39,613 bases of DNA. Source: CAZAGA01 sp041912175. Its GTDB lineage: Bacteria > Chloroflexota > Anaerolineae > Anaerolineales > UBA4823. Shown in pieces: positions 7,711 to 15,243 of the stretch. Positions within the stretch are counted from its first letter, which is position 1; the number at the start of each line of letters is the position of its first letter. A program made the translations under genes and the position numbers. The stretch spans positions 1 to 39,613 of the forward strand of contig JAYRNN010000187.1 in assembly GCA_041912175.1 (NCBI GenBank), read 5' to 3'. The notes under the pieces were generated by a model. That model worked only from the letters and a program-made list of their open reading frames with translations. It had not been told where the DNA came from and made no database searches.

Positions 7711-10434
7711 TTAAAGTGTGCTGAGCTGGCCGCGAATTTTTTCGGCGGTTTGTTGGAAAGCGGCCAGCTTGTCGCGCTCCTTTTGCACTACCAACGACGG
7801 CGCTTTTTCAGCGAACGATCCACCTAGCAGCTTTTCCAGGCGTTCGATCTGCGCCGTGGTCTCGGCCAAATCTTTTTCCAGCCTGAGACGTTCTTCGCCA
7901 GCATCCACCAGGCTGGCCAGCGGCAGATAGATTTCCACCGGCCCGACGACCAAGGCAATGTGACCCATGGGTTTGTTTTCCAGGTGGTCAAGAACGGTCA
8001 GGTTTTGTGGGTCCAGCCCCGCTAGCGCGGCGAGTGGGGTCGCCTGGTCGACCAGCAGCGACATGTGAGTTTGAGAGACCAGGATGGCTGGAACCCTCCT
8101 GCCTGGTTTGACGCCTTTTTCCGAACGCAGGTTACGTACCGTACGGACAAGTTCCTGGATCAGTGCAAAGTCGCCCGTCTTTCCAGGTTCCCAGCCCTCC
8201 TCCGGTCGAGGCTCAGGCCAGCGGGCCACAATGAGCGCTTCCTCCTCCAACTGGTGGGCCAGGCCTGAGTGAGCCAGGGTCTCCTTCAGGAAGCCCCAAA
8301 GCTCCTCTGTGACGAAAGGTACGAAAGGATGCAACAGGCGCAGGCTCTGGTCTAGCGCACTCGCCAGCGTATTGGCAGTATTGTAAGCGCGCCTGCCAGG
8401 TTGCTCGAGTTGCAGCTTGGCGATTTCCACATACCAGTCTGCAAACTCGCCCCAGAAGAAATCATAAATCTGTCGCCCGGCTTCGCCGAACTGGTAATTT
8501 TCAAACAAGCGGTTGACGTCCCGAATCAGGGATTGCAGGCGAGCCCAAATCCATGAATCGGCCAGGGTCCAGTCGGAGACCTGTGTTTCGCCTGTTTCTT
8601 GTTTCCTGCTTCCGACCTCATTAATGGCAGAAAGGACAAAGCGCGTCGCATTCCACAACTTGTTGGCAAAATTCCGATTAGACTCCACCTTTTTTATGCT
8701 CAGATTCATGTCGTTGCCGGGCGTAGAACCGACTAGCAATGTGAAGCGCAGCGCGTCGGTGCCGAGCTCATCCATCACGGTTAATGGATCGATGACATTA
8801 CCGTATGACTTGCTCATTTTTCGACCGTGTTCATCACGGATCAGGCCATGCAAATAGACCGTGTGAAAAGGGATTTGGCCGGTGAATTCCAGTCCATCCA
8901 TAATCATACGCGCCACCCAGAAAAACAGGATATCGTATCCGGTCTCCAATACAGAGGTGGGGTAGAAATAGTGGTAATCAGGCGTTTCGTCCGGCCAACC
9001 CAGGGTCGAAAAAGGCCACAAGCCAGAAGAGAACCACGTGTCCAAAACATCTGGGTCCTGGGTCAGCGCCTGGCTGCCACAGGTGCAGTGTTCCGGATCT
9101 TCGCGCGCCATGATCGTCGCGCCGCACTCCTGACAATACCACACCGGTATGCGGTGGCCCCACCAAAGTTGGCGAGAGATGCACCAATCCTGGATATTCT
9201 CCAGCCAGTTGTAATAGACCTTCGTGAAACGTTCGGGTACGATCCGAATGCGCCCATCGCGTACCGCCTCAAGAGCGGCCTCTGCCAGGGGCTTGATGCT
9301 CACAAACCATTGGGTGGAGATCATCGGCTCAACGATTTCACCGCCGCGCTGCGAGCGCGGTACATTGAGTGTGTACGGTTCTTCCCTGAGGACCAAACCG
9401 GCCGAACGCATATCTTCCCACAACTTCTTGCGCGCCTCGAACCGGTCTAGCCCGGCATATGGGCCGCCGTTTTCATTTACACGCGCTGCTTCATCCAAGA
9501 TCGAGATGACCGGCAAGTTGTGGCGTTCACCCAGTGCGAAATCATTTGGATCATGGCCCGGAGTGACTTTCAGCGCGCCGCCGCCGAACTCGCGATCCAC
9601 GTAGGCGTCCGCGATTACAGGGATGCGCCGGCCGATGATTGGCACGCTGACCTGCTGCCCGATATATTTCTGATAGCGCGGATCTTCAGGATTCACGGCC
9701 ACGGCCGTGTCGCCCAGGATGGTTTCTGGGCGTGTCGTGGCCACTGGCAGATAATCGCCAGTTCCAATCCCGGTTTCTGGGTTTGCCTCCAGCATATATT
9801 TAAAGTAATAGAGCGTGCCCGGTTCTTCAGAATACTCTACTTCCAGGTCTGAAACGGCGGTTTTTAAACCCGGCGACCAGTTGATCAAGCGCGGGCCCCG
9901 ATAGACCAGGCCTTTTTCATACAGGCGGACAAAGGCTTCGCGCACAGCTCTGGAAAGACCGGCGTCCATGGTAAACCGTTCTCGCTCCCAATCGCAGGAA
10001 GCCCCCAGGCGACGAATTTGGCGGGTGATGATACCGCCGTACTTATGCTTCCATTCCCAGGTGCGGCGCAGGAATTCCTCGCGCCCCAAGGCTTCCCGCG
10101 AGAGGCCCTCGCGTCTTAGCATCTTCTCGACCTGGAGCTGGGTGGCTATCCCTGCGTGATCAGAGCCAGGCACCCACAACGTAGGCGTACCTTTCATGCG
10201 CTGGTAGCGGATCATCAGGTCTTCCATCGAAACGAACATGGCGTGGCCAAGGTGCAGCTCGCCGGTCACGTTTGGCGGAGGAATGGAGATGACGAAAGGT
10301 TGCACATCAGGATTGAACCCAGGCTTATTCGGGTCATTCCAGGGCTTAAAGTAGCCGTTTGTTTCCCACCAGGCATAAATACGCTGCTCGGTGGTTTTAA
10401 AGTCGTAGGCTTTGGGTAGGCTGTGTTCAGGCAT
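7711..10434 (-). CDS. valS: Valyl-tRNA synthetase, bacterial type
   Basis: A complete class Ia valyl-tRNA synthetase of 907 residues from the chosen ATG. It has HLGH (61-64), an editing domain with TTRPETILGDTAVAV, the WCISRQLWWGHRIPVWYC block with a Cys zinc site, KMSKS (about 539), an anticodon-binding domain, and the C-terminal coiled-coil arm (about 835-905) typical of bacterial ValRS. It charges tRNA-Val in the cytoplasm. An in-frame TTG 12 bases upstream is possible, but TTTGGAG acts as Shine-Dalgarno for the ATG. It starts 54 bases after the stop of the second ValRS gene, so both are in one operon behind a T-box. The linker after KLWNATRFVLSAI holds a heptamer-derived insert reading GSRKQETGETQ. 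Confidence 0.96.
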   Translation of the reverse strand: MPEHSLPKAYDFKTTEQRIYAWWETNGYFKPWNDPNKPGFNPDVQPFVISIPPPNVTGELHLGHAMFVSMEDLMIRYQRMKGTPTLWVPGSDHAGIATQLQVEKMLRREGLSREALGREEFLRRTWEWKHKYGGIITRQIRRLGASCDWERERFTMDAGLSRAVREAFVRLYEKGLVYRGPRLINWSPGLKTAVSDLEVEYSEEPGTLYYFKYMLEANPETGIGTGDYLPVATTRPETILGDTAVAVNPEDPRYQKYIGQQVSVPIIGRRIPVIADAYVDREFGGGALKVTPGHDPNDFALGERHNLPVISILDEAARVNENGGPYAGLDRFEARKKLWEDMRSAGLVLREEPYTLNVPRSQRGGEIVEPMISTQWFVSIKPLAEAALEAVRDGRIRIVPERFTKVYYNWLENIQDWCISRQLWWGHRIPVWYCQECGATIMAREDPEHCTCGSQALTQDPDVLDTWFSSGLWPFSTLGWPDETPDYHYFYPTSVLETGYDILFFWVARMIMDGLEFTGQIPFHTVYLHGLIRDEHGRKMSKSYGNVIDPLTVMDELGTDALRFTLLVGSTPGNDMNLSIKKVESNRNFANKLWNATRFVLSAINEVGSRKQETGETQVSDWTLADSWIWARLQSLIRDVNRLFENYQFGEAGRQIYDFFWGEFADWYVEIAKLQLEQPGRRAYNTANTLASALDQSLRLLHPFVPFVTEELWGFLKETLAHSGLAHQLEEEALIVARWPEPRPEEGWEPGKTGDFALIQELVRTVRNLRSEKGVKPGRRVPAILVSQTHMSLLVDQATPLAALAGLDPQNLTVLDHLENKPMGHIALVVGPVEIYLPLASLVDAGEERLRLEKDLAETTAQIERLEKLLGGSFAEKAPSLVVQKERDKLAAFQQTAEKIRGQLSTL
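8584..8613. repeat. Degenerate heptamer array inside valS
   Basis: On the plus strand the units are TGTTTCG, (CC), TGTTTCT, TGTTTCC and TGCTTCC, a 7-base tandem array with one 2-base interruption. It is translated in frame on the minus strand as part of the linker SRKQETGETQ between the catalytic and anticodon-binding domains. Heptamer arrays of this kind are known in cyanobacteria as STRR sequences; I infer a similar origin here. Confidence 0.75.
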
Positions 10435-10488
10435 AGTAGTCTCCAAATGATTTGGCCGTCATGTAGGTTCGTGGCGGACAGTCTATTA

Positions 10489-13008
10489 CTATTCCGGATA
10501 GATGTCAACCGAGAAATTTCCATCCGGGTAGGCCAGTTGGTTCGATGCGTCCATGTCGGACACAATTTCAATATTTCGGGCCCGGGTGACGCTGCGTAAA
10601 TCAGGAATCCCCCGGCGTAGGGTCTGCGCCAGATCCGCATCGTGGGTAGATATTTTCAACCCCTCAAGCTCGCTGCCCAGGGGCAGATTATGTTCGCTTT
10701 TATAGCGCCTGGCGAGGGTAGCAATCGCCGCCAGCCGTTCGCCTGCGATGATCGCCGCCGGATCCTGAAATTCAGGCCTCATTTTTGGCCAGGCGGAGAT
10801 GTGGATGGAACTGGCGCCATCCGTTTTAGCAAACAACTCGTGGTAGATTTCCTCGGCCACATAAGGCAAGAATGGCGCGAACAATTTCAAGACAGTGAGC
10901 AGCGCCTGGTGTAGAGTGTAACGCGCCGCTGGATACTGTGGATGCTCGGGGTCGTAGAGACGCTGCTTGGCCATTTCAAGATAGTTATCGGCCAGGTCGC
11001 CCCAGAAGAAATTCTCGGTCTCGCTTTTCGCAGCGGCATATTCACCATCCTGGAATAATCCAGTCGTGCGTTGGATTAACGCTTGGAGTCGCGCCAATAT
11101 CCAGCAGTCAGCAAGCGTAAAAAGCGTGGAGAGCGATTCGGGGGTTGCGGGTTGCGAATTAGGAATTGTAAATTGTGGATCGGCATTCGATAGGTCTTCT
11201 GGTTGACCGGAATACACAAATCGCTCGCTAAAACGGGCCACATTCCACAGCTTTGTGACCAGCTTCGCTCCCATCTCAATTTTCTCCTCATTGATAATGG
11301 CATCCTTCCCCGGGCCTGTGCTGGCCGCCCAATAGCGAACAGCATCTGCTGAATATCGTTCAATCATTGCCAGGGGCGGCAAGGGACCGCCGCCTCGACT
11401 CTTGCTAATCTTGCCCATGCCCTCGCCGGCAATACCCCAACCTGAGATCAGCACATTCTTCCAGGGTAAGCTGTCGAAGTTGTATAGGGATTTTACGATG
11501 GTATAGAATGCCCAGGTGCGGATGATTTCGTGCGCCTGAGGGCGCAGTGAAAATGGAAAAACCTGTCCATACAGGCCTTTATCAAGCGACGCCAGGCTTT
11601 CCAACCAGCCGCCGACGATCTGCGGGGAAAGGGAAGAGGTAGCCCAGGTGTCCATAATATCCGTTTCGGGGGTAAAGTGCGTGCTTCCACAAGCGCACGG
11701 CTCGGACGGCGCAGCGATGCCAGGGTCCACTGGAAGCTGCTCTTCCCGCGCCAGGATGACCTGGCCGCAATCCTGGCAATACCACACGGGAAAAGTCACC
11801 CCATAATAGCGCTGGCGGGAAATGCACCAATCCCAATTCAAATTTTCAACCCAGGCGCGGTAACGCGAGCGCATGTGCTCTGGCTGCCAGGTAATCTGGT
11901 CGCTGGCTTGCAACAGCCGGGCTTTGTGCTCGAGCACGCGGATGAACCATTGCTGCACGATCACATATTCGACCGGGGTGTCGCAGCGCTCATGCACACG
12001 AACCGATTGCTGGGTTGCCTGGCGGTCGAGAACGAGGTTTTTGCCTTCCAACGCTTCGACGATTTCGCGCCGCGCTTCAGAAACACGCAACCCCTCAAAT
12101 CTACCGGCTGCTCCGCTCATCTGGCCGGTGCGACTGATGACCTCGATGATTGGCAGATGGTGGGTGCGCTGCCAGGTTACATCTGTGCTATCGCCAAATG
12201 TACAGCACATGACCGCCCCGCTGCCTTTTTCTGGATCGGCGGCGGTATCCGCCAGCACCGGGACGAGCCGATCGAAAAGCGGCACGCGCAAATTTTTACC
12301 GATCAAGGGCTGGTAGCGGGCATCTTCGGGATGCACGAAGACTGCCACGCAGGCCGGTAGAAGCTCTGGCCGGGTGGTGGCAATCGGTGTAGTTTTCCCG
12401 TTTTCCTGTTCAAAAGCCAGGGTGATATATTCGCTCTGGCGTTCTAAATCGTTTAATTCGGCCTGTGCGATTGAGCTCCGGCACTCCGGGCACCAGATGG
12501 CAGGCGCCTCTTGACGATAAGCCAAGCCTTTGCGAACTAAATCCAGAAAGGAAAGCTGTGAAATACGCCGGGAGCGCTCGTCGATCGTGCGATAGGTATA
12601 TCGCCAGTCAACCGAAAGACCCAGGCGCTGCCATAATTGTTGGTAATCTGCTTCAGCTTCTTCGCTGACCTGTAGACATTTTTCGATGAAGGTCGTCCGG
12701 CCCACCTGGGCGGCTGTCATTCCCAGACGTTTTTCCACCAGCCGTTCGGTGGGTAAACCGTTATCGTCGTATCCCATAGGGTAGAAGACGCGCTGGCCGT
12801 TCATGCGTTGAAAGCGGGCCATAAAATCTGCATGACTATAGGAGTAAACATGGCCCAGGTGCAGGCGACCCGAAACCGTGGGCGGGGGAGTGTCGATCGA
12901 AAAGACTGGGCCGGGCTGGTCGGGCGAAAAATGATAGACGCCGCTTGCCTGCCAGTTTGCCGCCCAGCGCGGCTCGCTCACCTTAGGATCGTAATGTTTT
13001 GCCAACAT
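10489..13008 (-). CDS. valS: Second valyl-tRNA synthetase, archaeal-like type
   Basis: An 839-residue class Ia synthetase clearly distinct from its neighbour. It shows HLGH (50-53), ATTRPELLPACVAVFVHPEDARY and GSGAVMCCTFGDSTDVTWQ in the editing domain, DWCISRQRYYGVTFPVWYC, DIMDTWATSSLSPQI, and LRPQAHEIIRTWAFYTIVKS. These blocks mark the archaeal-like ValRS group also found in some bacteria. The signature loop is KISKS (533-537) followed by RGGGPLPP instead of the usual KMSKS-(K/R)GN. It lacks the C-terminal coiled-coil arm. Two Cys pairs near IWCPECR and WYCQDC suggest zinc. The ATG at 13008 has GGAGG 6 bases upstream; the in-frame TTG at 13020 overlaps that site and is unlikely. It is the first gene after the T-box. 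Valine specificity is inferred from family blocks and the T-box specifier. Confidence 0.9.
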   Translation of the reverse strand: MLAKHYDPKVSEPRWAANWQASGVYHFSPDQPGPVFSIDTPPPTVSGRLHLGHVYSYSHADFMARFQRMNGQRVFYPMGYDDNGLPTERLVEKRLGMTAAQVGRTTFIEKCLQVSEEAEADYQQLWQRLGLSVDWRYTYRTIDERSRRISQLSFLDLVRKGLAYRQEAPAIWCPECRSSIAQAELNDLERQSEYITLAFEQENGKTTPIATTRPELLPACVAVFVHPEDARYQPLIGKNLRVPLFDRLVPVLADTAADPEKGSGAVMCCTFGDSTDVTWQRTHHLPIIEVISRTGQMSGAAGRFEGLRVSEARREIVEALEGKNLVLDRQATQQSVRVHERCDTPVEYVIVQQWFIRVLEHKARLLQASDQITWQPEHMRSRYRAWVENLNWDWCISRQRYYGVTFPVWYCQDCGQVILAREEQLPVDPGIAAPSEPCACGSTHFTPETDIMDTWATSSLSPQIVGGWLESLASLDKGLYGQVFPFSLRPQAHEIIRTWAFYTIVKSLYNFDSLPWKNVLISGWGIAGEGMGKISKSRGGGPLPPLAMIERYSADAVRYWAASTGPGKDAIINEEKIEMGAKLVTKLWNVARFSERFVYSGQPEDLSNADPQFTIPNSQPATPESLSTLFTLADCWILARLQALIQRTTGLFQDGEYAAAKSETENFFWGDLADNYLEMAKQRLYDPEHPQYPAARYTLHQALLTVLKLFAPFLPYVAEEIYHELFAKTDGASSIHISAWPKMRPEFQDPAAIIAGERLAAIATLARRYKSEHNLPLGSELEGLKISTHDADLAQTLRRGIPDLRSVTRARNIEIVSDMDASNQLAYPDGNFSVDIYPE
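11142..11176. repeat. Heptamer tandem array inside the second ValRS gene
   Basis: Five consecutive 7-base units on the plus strand: GGGTTGC, GGGTTGC, GAATTAG, GAATTGT, AAATTGT. The array is translated on the minus strand in the linker reading QFTIPNSQPATPES, between KLWNVARFSERF and LADCWILARLQ. It lies at the position equivalent to the array in the neighbouring valS, although the repeat sequence is unrelated. Confidence 0.8.
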
Positions 13009-13063
13009 ACCTGCCTCCAATCGTGTCTTTACTTCACACCGTGTGCTCCCAAAGACGCGCCTT

Positions 13064-13102
13064 AATAAAAAAACCTTTCATCCTCGTGAGGACGAAAGGT
13101 TT
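13064..13102 (-). terminator. T-box attenuator terminator
   Basis: On the minus strand AAACCTTTC-GTCCTC-AC-GAGGAT-GAAAGGTTT folds into a long hairpin (13071-13102) followed by TTTTATT. It lies just after the T-box sequence and competes with the antiterminator, as expected for transcriptional attenuation. Confidence 0.92.
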
Positions 13103-13390
13103 AAGGTTTCCGCGTTACCACCTCATTTCACCAGCCAGACCAGGCCGATGCTCTCCCCCAGGCAGACCCACCTCCATCTAACTGGGTTTCGCTATAACGG
13201 GCTTACCCGTGCCGGTCTAGTAAACCGACGCCCGCCTTGTTCAACGGCAGACATCGATTGTTCTTCGGCATACATCCCGGGCGACCTTCAGTTTTGGATT
13301 GCTGTGGAGGCTCTCAGCCTGGGCGCTCCTTCTCTGCCAGCTTACCATCGACTTACTCCTCCCGGGTTGGGAAGAATATTTTTAAACTGT
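13064..13390 (-). promoter_or_regulatory. T-box leader (tRNA-Val-sensing riboswitch)
   Basis: The minus strand from about 13390 to 13064 has T-box architecture. A stem I base is formed by two CCCGGG copies (13276-13281 and 13361-13366) enclosing GGAGTAAGT near its 5' side. The sequence CTGAAGGTCGCCCGGG places GTC, a valine codon, at 13283-13285 as the candidate specifier. The conserved T-box AGGTGGTAACGCGG is at 13110-13123; its UGGU would pair with the ACCA end of uncharged tRNA-Val, whose discriminator base is A. A terminator follows at 13064-13102. Uncharged tRNA-Val should stabilise the antiterminator and let transcription enter the two ValRS genes and the HAD gene. The specifier assignment is inferred from a hand fold; the T-box itself is secure. 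Confidence 0.93.
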
Positions 13391-13396
13391 CTCGCG

Positions 13397-13425
13397 ATTA
13401 TACCCGGAACCAGCCGCCCAGGCAA
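13397..13425 (-). promoter_or_regulatory. Sigma-70-type promoter of the ValRS operon
   Basis: On the minus strand TTGCCT (13420-13425) and TATAAT (13397-13402) are separated by exactly 17 bases. The predicted start near 13390 lies about 24 bases before stem I of the T-box. Confidence 0.8.
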
Positions 13426-13448
13426 TATAAGGAATTTGTTAATATTTC

Positions 13449-13477
13449 TTGATTTTCATCTGAAATTATGCTATGCT
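13449..13477 (+). promoter_or_regulatory. Promoter of the metallo-beta-lactamase-fold gene
   Basis: TTGATT (13449-13454) and TATGCT (13472-13477) are spaced by 17 bases, pointing away from the ValRS promoter. Transcription would start near 13484, giving a leader of about 90 bases. Confidence 0.6.
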
Positions 13478-13577
13478 TCACAAACTTTGTTTGCTGGGTT
13501 CCCATCCTGCTAAATAACTTGCCTGGCAAGCGCCTCGCAAGAATAAATAAGCTTGAATGGGCTTCAAGGAAATTAAG

Positions 13578-14474
13578 ATGCAACGAGAACGAATTGCTGA
13601 TAATGTTTACTCATTTCAGAGCGATGTCTATGCCCAGGTGACAGCCGGGGCGATCATCGGCCCGAATTGGGCTGTCGTCATAGATACCCTGGCTTTGCCG
13701 GAAGAGACTCTTGAAATTCGAGACTTTATTGAACAAGATTTAAGCGTGCCGGTAAGGTATATCATTAATACCCATAGTCATGCCGATCACGCTTGGGGAA
13801 ATTGTTTTTTTCCAGGGGCTACAATTATCTCGCACTCTCTTTGTCGGGATTACCTGGAGACAAAGGGCCGTGCATCGATGGAAGAAGTGCGCAAGCAGAA
13901 TCTTTCCTACCGAAATGTGCGTATCATCTTACCCCAAATGACTTTCTCAGAAGGTTATTTGAATTTGCGAGTAGGAAAGAAAACTTTAACCCTCATGGTA
14001 CTTCCCGGTCACAGCGACGATAACGTTGCGGTTCTGGTCGAAGAAGATCGTGTGCTCTTCGCAGGCGACGCCGCCATGTCTTTACCATATATCGTGGATG
14101 GCGACATTGACGATCTGTCTGCTTCGTTGAAAAAGATTGGCAAGATGGGCCTGGAGAATGTCATCCAGGGTCATGGCGACATTATCCTGCGCGGTGAAAT
14201 TGATAATTTTATTAAAGATAACCTGGCGTATTTATCCAACCTGCGTAAGGCGGTGCGCAAGGCCTCGCGGCGAAAATTTCCGTGGGAAATTTTGGATGAA
14301 ACGACGGTTGAATCTTGTGGGAAAAGTCGGGTCTTGATTGGCGGTTTGGCTGCCGAATTACACCGGCGTAACCTGCGCTCCCTCTACCGCAAGCTTTACG
14401 GCGAGCCGCCGATACCGGCCGATGATGAAGATGAAGAATACTATGAAGACGAGGAAGAAGACGAGTACGAATAA
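13578..14474 (+). CDS. Metallo-beta-lactamase-fold hydrolase with acidic C-terminal tail
   Basis: A 298-residue MBL-fold protein. The metal motif HSHADH is at residues 66-71, with further ligands in PGHSDDNV, FAGDAAM and QGHGD, so a two-metal site looks complete. It has no signal peptide, so it is not a secreted beta-lactamase; such proteins hydrolyse thioesters, lactones or nucleic acids. After about residue 235 come a basic stretch (KAVRKASRRKFPWE) and then a tail of almost only Asp, Glu and Tyr (about 281-298). I start at the ATG at 13578 because AAGGAAA lies just upstream; an ATG 21 bases earlier has no Shine-Dalgarno. It is a single gene, converging with plsY. The substrate is unknown. 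Confidence 0.88.
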   Translation: MQRERIADNVYSFQSDVYAQVTAGAIIGPNWAVVIDTLALPEETLEIRDFIEQDLSVPVRYIINTHSHADHAWGNCFFPGATIISHSLCRDYLETKGRASMEEVRKQNLSYRNVRIILPQMTFSEGYLNLRVGKKTLTLMVLPGHSDDNVAVLVEEDRVLFAGDAAMSLPYIVDGDIDDLSASLKKIGKMGLENVIQGHGDIILRGEIDNFIKDNLAYLSNLRKAVRKASRRKFPWEILDETTVESCGKSRVLIGGLAAELHRRNLRSLYRKLYGEPPIPADDEDEEYYEDEEEDEYE

Positions 14475-14497
14475 CCCTCGCCGACTGGTAAGTTGAA

Positions 14498-15172
14498 TTA
14501 TTTTTGCTTTTCTTTGCGCCGGGCGCGCCAACCAACCAGGCGCTCAGTCCCATTCACTAAGCGAGCGATGTTTGGCCGTAGGGCAATCACAAGCAGTATT
14601 TCTGCCAGAACACCATAAGCAACATATTCCCAGGGGGAAGCGCCGATCCAGGCCCGGTAGGCGAAGATGATGATTGCCATAATCCCGGTGCTCATCGTAG
14701 CCACTGATGCATAACCAATCCCGAATATTATGATACCTGCCACGGGGATAATGATCAGCGCACTCGGCCACCATAACCCGGCCGCGCCTCCAACCGCAGT
14801 CGCCCCACCCGCGCCGCCGCGTAAGCGGAGGCGCCCTTGTGCGTTTCGTTCGGCCAGGAAGATTGAATAGTTATGTCCCAAGATGGCAGCGACAGGAGCC
14901 AGCACCTCCATCCATGCCTTCCACGAGCTGCTATCCGGCAATAGCAAACGCACCAACCATACCGCTGCTACGCCTTTCAGAAAATCCAAGATCACAGTCC
15001 CTGCCCCAGCCGTGCAACCCCCGGCGCGCATTGCATTTGTTCCACCCGTCCGGCCGCTCTCTACCTGGCGCAGATCCTTGCCGGTAAATAATTTGACGAT
15101 CAGTAAACCAAAGGGTATAGATCCAAGCAGGTATGAAAGCAGCAGTGCTATCAGACCCAGTAATATCGCCAT
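14498..15172 (-). CDS. plsY: Glycerol-3-phosphate acyltransferase PlsY
   Basis: An integral membrane acyltransferase of 224 residues that makes lysophosphatidate from acyl-phosphate and glycerol-3-phosphate, the first step of phospholipid synthesis. The PlsY signatures are present: GSIPFGLLIVKLFTGKDLR near the N-terminus, SGRTGGTNAMRAGG (a variant of the SGN.GATN block) and GHNYSIF. Multiple hydrophobic helices match the fold, and a basic tail (WRARRKEKQK) ends the protein. I use the ATG at 15172; an in-frame TTG two codons upstream is less likely, and GAGAGG lies 8 bases before the ATG. It follows the membrane protein at 15244-16065 by 71 bases on the same strand, probably as one operon. The second loop is longer and glycine-rich (LRLRGGAGGATAVGG). 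Confidence 0.88.
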   Translation of the reverse strand: MAILLGLIALLLSYLLGSIPFGLLIVKLFTGKDLRQVESGRTGGTNAMRAGGCTAGAGTVILDFLKGVAAVWLVRLLLPDSSSWKAWMEVLAPVAAILGHNYSIFLAERNAQGRLRLRGGAGGATAVGGAAGLWWPSALIIIPVAGIIIFGIGYASVATMSTGIMAIIIFAYRAWIGASPWEYVAYGVLAEILLVIALRPNIARLVNGTERLVGWRARRKEKQK

Positions 15173-15243
15173 TATCAAAGCCTCTCTTCGACAGAAAATC
15201 GATAATTACAATAACACATGGGTTCCTAAAAGGTTTCTACTTA

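Noticed and set aside
8827..9450. Plus-strand open frame of 207 residues opposite valS
   Set aside because: Antisense shadow of conserved valS catalytic and editing regions in GC-rich DNA.
11677..12360. Long plus-strand open frame (227 residues) opposite the archaeal-like ValRS
   Set aside because: It is the antisense shadow of a well-conserved synthetase, has no ribosome-binding site and reads as no known protein.
13043..13513. Plus-strand open frames across the T-box region
   Set aside because: The region is explained by the T-box leader and its promoter on the other strand; the frames have no homology signs.
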